From: an uncultured Collinsella sp.
GTDB taxonomy: Bacteria > Actinomycetota > Coriobacteriia > Coriobacteriales > Coriobacteriaceae
NCBI GenBank assembly: GCA_900540875.1
Contig: UQHT01000035.1
Coordinates: 1 to 9,545, forward strand
Direction: 5' to 3'
DNA: 9,545 nucleotides
In this document: positions 5,632 to 9,545 of the stretch, in pieces
Numbering within the stretch: position 1 is the first letter of the stretch
Layout: each line of letters begins with the position of its first letter
Translations under genes and position numbers: made by a program
The notes under the pieces: generated by a model
What the model was told of the DNA's origin: nothing
Databases searched by the model: none
Seen by the model: only the letters and a program-made list of their open reading frames with translations

Positions 5632-7068
5632 ATGGCAGAGACAGAAAAGAAGCGCACTCTTCGAGTCCCGCACGTGTACACCATCATTCTCGTCTTGATG
5701 GCCGTATTTGCCGTTCTGACCTGGGTCGTGCCTTCGGGTTCGTTTGAGCGCCAGGAGGTTAACGGTCGCGAGGTAACGGTCTCGGGCACCTATGAGCCTG
5801 TCGATAAGGTCTATACGGACGAGGACGGCAACGAGGTCGATCTTCGCCAAGGCATCTTCGAAGTACTTGAGGCCCCTGCGATCGGCATCCAGCAAGCGGT
5901 CGAGGTCGTTGCATTCATTATGATCGTGGGAGGTTCCTTCCAGGTCATCACGGCGACCGGAGCCATCACGAGCGGCGTCGCCCGAGTGGTGAAGAAGTTC
6001 AAGAGCAAGGACGTCCTCATCATTCCGATCCTAATGGTGCTTTTTGCCTTGGGCGGCAGCACCTTTGGTATGGCAGAGGAGACGCTTCCGTTCTTTGCGA
6101 TTCTTATGCCGATCATGATGGCCATGGGCTTCGACTCAATTACAGCGTTCATGACGGTGTTTGTGGGTGCCCGTATCGGATACATCGCATCTACCGTAAA
6201 CCCGTTCAACGTCCTGATTTCCCAGGGCATCCTCGGTATCCAGGGCAACCCCCAGCTTTGGTTGCGTACTATCGCCCTTGTCGTGCTCACTGCAGTTGCC
6301 ATCGCATGGGTTGTGATGTATGCCCTCAAGGTTAAGAAGAATCCCGAGGCATCCCCAGCTTTCCACGATGATATCGAGAAGCGCAAAGAGTTTGGCGCGG
6401 ACGAGAATCTCCTCGATAGCGAGTTCACCGCTAGGCAAAAAGCCGTCATGGTTATTTTCGTGCTTGGACTTGGCGCTATCATTTGGGGTCTGGTAACCCA
6501 GGGCTGGTACATGAACGAGATCTCTGCGATTTTCTTGGCCATGGCTCTTCTTTCGGGTGTTGTTTCCGGGATGAATGAGAAGGAGATCGCTGGCGAGTTC
6601 GTTAAGGGAATTGCAGACTTCGCGTTCTCTGCCATCGTTGTTGGCCTCGCCCGCGGAATCCTCGTAATCGCCAATGACGGCCTCATCATCGATACGATTC
6701 TCAACACGCTCGCCACGGCTCTCTCTGGAGTTCCGGCAGTTATCTTTACGAGCATTCTCTACGTCGTGGATAACCTTCTGTCGATCCTCGTTCCGAGCTC
6801 CTCGGGCATCGCTGCTCTTACGATTCCCATTTTCGGTCCGCTTGTTGAGCTGATGGGCTTAAACCCCGAGGCTGCAGTTACCGGCCTTTCCATGGGCAGT
6901 GCTGCCATGTCTCTCATTTCGCCGACAAGCGCGATGCTCGTTGCCGGTCTTGGCGTCTGTAAGATTCCGCTTGGCCAGTGGTGGAAGGTCGCTTGGAAAT
7001 TCTTCCTGGTCGTAAGCGTTATCTGCATGGCATTCACTGCGGTTTCGGGTCTTATCCCCCTGCCGTAA
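5632..7068 (+). CDS. arcD: YfcC-family antiporter, likely arginine/ornithine exchanger
   Basis: The 478-residue protein is a polytopic membrane protein with roughly a dozen hydrophobic segments. The first spans about residues 15-34 and ends in WVVPSG, the usual opening of YfcC/C4-dicarboxylate-type carriers. A charged cytoplasmic-type loop lies around 230-262. The C-terminal half carries the conserved stretches VPSSSGIAALTIPIFGPL (from about residue 387) and SPTSAMLVAGLG followed by PLGQWWK, typical of the family. YfcC-type proteins serve as ArcD in streptococcal ADI operons, exchanging arginine for ornithine without energy cost. Its place as first gene ahead of arcA, arcB and arcC gives the same assignment here. 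The ATG has a perfect AAGGAGG site. It heads the operon and is divergent to the deiminase paralogue. Substrate is inferred from context, not residues. Confidence 0.9.
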   Translation: MAETEKKRTLRVPHVYTIILVLMAVFAVLTWVVPSGSFERQEVNGREVTVSGTYEPVDKVYTDEDGNEVDLRQGIFEVLEAPAIGIQQAVEVVAFIMIVGGSFQVITATGAITSGVARVVKKFKSKDVLIIPILMVLFALGGSTFGMAEETLPFFAILMPIMMAMGFDSITAFMTVFVGARIGYIASTVNPFNVLISQGILGIQGNPQLWLRTIALVVLTAVAIAWVVMYALKVKKNPEASPAFHDDIEKRKEFGADENLLDSEFTARQKAVMVIFVLGLGAIIWGLVTQGWYMNEISAIFLAMALLSGVVSGMNEKEIAGEFVKGIADFAFSAIVVGLARGILVIANDGLIIDTILNTLATALSGVPAVIFTSILYVVDNLLSILVPSSSGIAALTIPIFGPLVELMGLNPEAAVTGLSMGSAAMSLISPTSAMLVAGLGVCKIPLGQWWKVAWKFFLVVSVICMAFTAVSGLIPLP

Positions 7069-7110
7069 ATGCAAAACCCCACATACAAGTTGTGAGAAAG
7101 AAGGATAGAG

Positions 7111-8355
7111 ATGAACAAAGGACTGAACGTTCATAGCGAGATTGGCGCCCTCAAGAAGGTGTGCGTCCATCGCCCCGGTATGGATCTTGTAAACATGAAG
7201 GCGGAGGATTTCGACCGCGTTTGGATTCACGACGCGTTCTATCTGGACTATGCCCAGAAAGAGCACGATCAGTTTACCGACCTTCTTCGCGGCGCTGGCG
7301 CCGAGGTCGTCTATATGGAAGAGCTGCTCGCTGAGACGTTTGACAAAGTCGAGGGCACTCGCGCAGAGTTCATGACGAAGTTCATGGGTGAGTCCGGCAT
7401 CTCCAACGCGGCCCTTCGCCAGGCCGTTGTCGAGAAGCTTGATTCGATTAAGGACAACAAGGAGTTTGTCCTTGCTGCCATGGGCGGCCTCTACGTTCGC
7501 GACCTCGAGATCCCCAAGGTTGGCGGTTCTCTTGCCAGTATGGACGGCGAGGAGTTGAAGGCTGACGATATGGTGCTGTTCCCCATGCCGGCCTCGTATT
7601 TCTCCCGTGACCCTCTGGCTGTCGTGGGCAAGGGCGCTACCATGAACCGCATGTACTGGAATCAGCGCAATCGCGAGGTAATCTTCTACGAAACGGTGCT
7701 CCGCAACCATCCCGATTACGCCGGTAGCCCCATTTGGTATGACCACAACAGCGAGTGGCATATCGAGGGCGGCGATATCCTCAACATCAACGCCAAGACG
7801 CTCGCCATCGGTATTTCCGAGCGCACCCAGACTGCGGCCATCGATGAGCTCGCCAAGAATATGTTCTGGGGTTCCGATGAGGCCGAGATCGAGAACATCT
7901 ATGCCATCAAGATCCCGCACGGCTACGCCTACATGCACCTCGACACCGTCTGCACGCAGGTCGATCGCGATAAGTTCACGGTCTATCCTGGCATCTACCA
8001 GACGCTTCGTGCCTACCGCCTGACCAAGGGCGATTCGGAGGGGGAGGTGCATATCGAGGAGCTCGAGGGCACCCTGCAGCATATTCTCGAGCTTGCGACG
8101 GGTATGGACCACATCACCATGATTGAGTGCGGTGGTGGCGATCCGATCGAGGCTTCCCGTGAGCAGTGGAACGATGGTTCCAACACTCTTGCGGTCGCAC
8201 CGGGCAAGGTCTGCGTGTATGAGCGCAACGTTGTCACCAACGATGCTCTTTACAAGGCCGGCGTCGAGCTGCTCGTCGCCCCCTCCGAGGAGCTTTCTCG
8301 CGGTCGCGGCGGCCCGCGCTGCATGACCATGCCGTTCTGGCGTGAGGAAATCTAG
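7111..8355 (+). CDS. arcA: Arginine deiminase (main operon copy)
   Basis: This 414-residue protein hydrolyses arginine to citrulline and ammonia in the cytosol. Catalytic residues are all visible: D167 in FSRDP, E219 in HIEGGD, H276 and D278 in MHLD, and C404 in RGRGGPRCM, with the family's NDGSNT stretch intact before it. The conserved arginine five residues before the cysteine is present (R399). One deviation is that the usual MPNLYFTRD is MPASYFSRD, so the asparagine that contacts the substrate carboxylate in characterised enzymes is alanine. The start ATG has AAGGAT a few bases upstream and lies 42 bases after the arcD stop, so the two genes are co-transcribed. It is followed by an 86-base gap with a hairpin before arcB. 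Codon use suggests strong expression. Identification as a deiminase is secure; exact substrate preference is not. Confidence 0.95.
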   Translation: MNKGLNVHSEIGALKKVCVHRPGMDLVNMKAEDFDRVWIHDAFYLDYAQKEHDQFTDLLRGAGAEVVYMEELLAETFDKVEGTRAEFMTKFMGESGISNAALRQAVVEKLDSIKDNKEFVLAAMGGLYVRDLEIPKVGGSLASMDGEELKADDMVLFPMPASYFSRDPLAVVGKGATMNRMYWNQRNREVIFYETVLRNHPDYAGSPIWYDHNSEWHIEGGDILNINAKTLAIGISERTQTAAIDELAKNMFWGSDEAEIENIYAIKIPHGYAYMHLDTVCTQVDRDKFTVYPGIYQTLRAYRLTKGDSEGEVHIEELEGTLQHILELATGMDHITMIECGGGDPIEASREQWNDGSNTLAVAPGKVCVYERNVVTNDALYKAGVELLVAPSEELSRGRGGPRCMTMPFWREEI

Positions 8356-8371
8356 TCAGCGTTAGCGTATC

Positions 8372-8401
8372 TGGGCGGCGCGTGTGCGTCTGCGCCGCCC
8401 A
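8372..8401 (+). other. Hairpin between arcA and arcB
   Basis: TGGGCGGCGC and GCGCCGCCCA form a perfect, very GC-rich 10-bp stem with a ten-base loop, starting 16 bases after the arcA stop. What follows is pyrimidine-rich (TCCCTCCTT) but not a true T-run. It may be an attenuator, or a processing or stability element that sets the ratio of arcA to arcB message. The ribosome binding site of arcB lies about 25 bases beyond it. Confidence 0.7.
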
Positions 8402-8441
8402 TCCCTCCTTGTGTGTTCCAACAATCGAAAGGACTCAAATC

Positions 8442-9449
8442 ATGGCTCTTAATCTTTCTGGTCGAAGCGTTCTTACCCTGCTTGACTTTACGTCCGAGGA
8501 AATCGAGTACATGCTCGACCTCTCAAAGAACTTCAAGGATATGAAGCGCGCCGGTTATCCGCACCGCTTTCTCGAGGGCAAGAACATTGTCCTGCTGTTT
8601 GAGAAGACCTCAACGCGCACGCGCTGTGCCTTCGAGGTCGGCGGTATGGACCTGGGTATGGGTGTGACCTACCTCGACCCCGGCTCGTCGCAGATGGGCA
8701 AGAAAGAGTCCATCGAGGATACCGCCCGCGTGCTCGGTCGCATGTATGACGGTATTGAGTATCGCGGCTCCGACCAGTCGATCGTCGAGGAGCTTGCCGC
8801 CAAGGCTGGCGTTCCCGTCTGGAACGGTCTGACCAACGAGTACCATCCCACCCAGGCCCTTGCCGACATTCTTACCATGCGTGAGGAGTTTGGCGACACG
8901 CGCGGCATGAAGCTCACCTATATGGGCAAGGAGCAGGGCAACGTCAGCGACTCCCTGATGGTTATCTGCGCCAAGCTCGGCATTAACTTCTGCTCCTGCG
9001 GACCCAAGGGCGATGTCGAGGGCGCCACGCACTTCGATCCCGAGCTTCTTGAGCGCTGCCAGGAGATCGCCGCTCAGAATGGCTGCACGATCCAGCTCAC
9101 TGAGGATATCGACGAGGGCGTCAAGGATGCAGACGTGATCTATACGGACGTTTGGGTCGGTATGGGCCAGGCTGAGGAGCTGTGGAAGAGCCGAATCGAT
9201 CTTCTCTCTCCCTATCGAGTAACGCCCGAGGTCATGGCCAAGGCAAACCCCGGCGCCATCTTTATGCACTGCCTGCCGAGCTTCCACGATACGCAGACCA
9301 CCATCGGCGCCGAGATTGCCGAGAAGTTCGGCGTGACCGAGATGGAGGTTTCCGACGAGGTCTTTGAGAGCGCGCAGTCTCGCGTGTTCCAGGAGGCCGA
9401 GAACCGCATGCATACCATTAAGGCCATGATGTACGCGACGCTTCGCTAG
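8442..9449 (+). CDS. arcB: Catabolic ornithine carbamoyltransferase
   Basis: The 335-residue product matches the ArcB/ArgF family in length and layout. In the ADI pathway it runs in the phosphorolytic direction, giving ornithine and carbamoyl phosphate from citrulline. The carbamoyl-phosphate motif STRTR is at 57-61, HPTQALAD at 135-142 and HCLP at 276-279. The ornithine-side loop reads DVWVGMGQ (236-243), where most family members have DVWVSMGE, so the loop serine is G240. ATG at 8442 is preceded by GAAAGGA at good spacing; an upstream GTG at 8382 would begin in the loop of the hairpin and add a non-homologous leader. It lies between arcA and a second arcC (23 bases downstream), which supports the catabolic role. 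Putrescine carbamoyltransferase is less likely, since that family usually has a WYG-type loop and a longer C-terminus. Confidence 0.93.
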   Translation: MALNLSGRSVLTLLDFTSEEIEYMLDLSKNFKDMKRAGYPHRFLEGKNIVLLFEKTSTRTRCAFEVGGMDLGMGVTYLDPGSSQMGKKESIEDTARVLGRMYDGIEYRGSDQSIVEELAAKAGVPVWNGLTNEYHPTQALADILTMREEFGDTRGMKLTYMGKEQGNVSDSLMVICAKLGINFCSCGPKGDVEGATHFDPELLERCQEIAAQNGCTIQLTEDIDEGVKDADVIYTDVWVGMGQAEELWKSRIDLLSPYRVTPEVMAKANPGAIFMHCLPSFHDTQTTIGAEIAEKFGVTEMEVSDEVFESAQSRVFQEAENRMHTIKAMMYATLR

Positions 9450-9472
9450 TAGCTGGGAAGTGAACGAACACT

Positions 9473-9545
9473 ATGAGTAAACCGTACGGAAAGCCCGATC
9501 GTATTGTCGTCGCCCTCGGCGGCAACGCCCTCGGCAACAACCCCG
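9473..9545 (+). CDS. arcC: Carbamate kinase, second copy (5' end only)
   Basis: Only the first 24 codons are inside the window. They read MSKPYGKPDRIVVALGGNAL and onward, the phosphate-binding start of carbamate kinase. Bases 9491-9545 are identical to 2302-2356 of the solitary arcC, while the first six codons and everything upstream differ, including synonymous changes (AGT/TCT, AAA/AAG). The gene follows arcB after 23 bases with a GGGAAG ribosome-binding stretch, completing an arcDABC operon. The sharp change from diverged to identical sequence marks the edge of a duplicated or converted segment. Confidence 0.9.
   Translation, partial: MSKPYGKPDRIVVALGGNALGNNP

Noticed and set aside
6859..8112. 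417-residue open frame antisense to arcD/arcA
   Set aside because: It spans two well-supported genes on the opposite strand and has no recognisable domain.
8382..8441. GTG start extending arcB by 20 codons
   Set aside because: It begins within the hairpin loop and gives a non-homologous leader; the ATG at 8442 has a good ribosome binding site.

Overview
The window reads as part of a high-GC actinobacterial chromosome, most likely a gut Coriobacteriia such as Collinsella or a close relative. I infer this from the codon bias of the metabolic genes (GCC, CTC, AAC, GGC preferred), the gene set and the style of the proteins. The genus is not proven from sequence alone. Most of the window is an arginine deiminase (ADI) locus: arginine -> citrulline + NH3, citrulline + Pi -> ornithine + carbamoyl phosphate, carbamoyl phosphate + ADP -> ATP + CO2 + NH3.

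Layout. 1-229 is non-coding with one strong hairpin. 230-1591 (-) is a stand-alone AAA ATPase of the AAA_14/DUF4143 type with 34-bp-period repeats in front of it. 1592-2283 is a long non-coding stretch holding those repeats, a possible gene remnant (1699-1917, -) and the presumed promoter of the next gene. 2284-3246 (+) is a solitary carbamate kinase gene (arcC copy 1), followed by two hairpins (one a clear intrinsic terminator) and a nearly perfect 29-bp inverted repeat. On the minus strand, 5354-4104 is a divergent arginine deiminase paralogue, followed after one base by an XRE-type regulator with a degenerate S24 peptidase-like domain (4102-3452). A 277-bp divergent intergenic region then leads into a canonical plus-strand operon: arcD (YfcC-type antiporter, 5632-7068), arcA (7111-8355), arcB (8442-9449) and the first 73 bp of a second arcC (9473 to the window end).

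How it works together. The arcDABC operon would import arginine in exchange for ornithine, break it down and make ATP while releasing ammonia. The divergent deiminase-regulator pair shares the intergenic region with arcD and is the natural candidate to control it. Three things are unusual. There are two arcC genes whose visible overlap is identical over 55 bp, in direct orientation 7.2 kb apart. The second deiminase keeps the catalytic residues but has lost conserved residues of its C-terminal active-site loop. The regulator appears to have lost the serine-lysine dyad of S24 peptidases. No CRISPR array, insertion sequence, tRNA or rRNA was seen.
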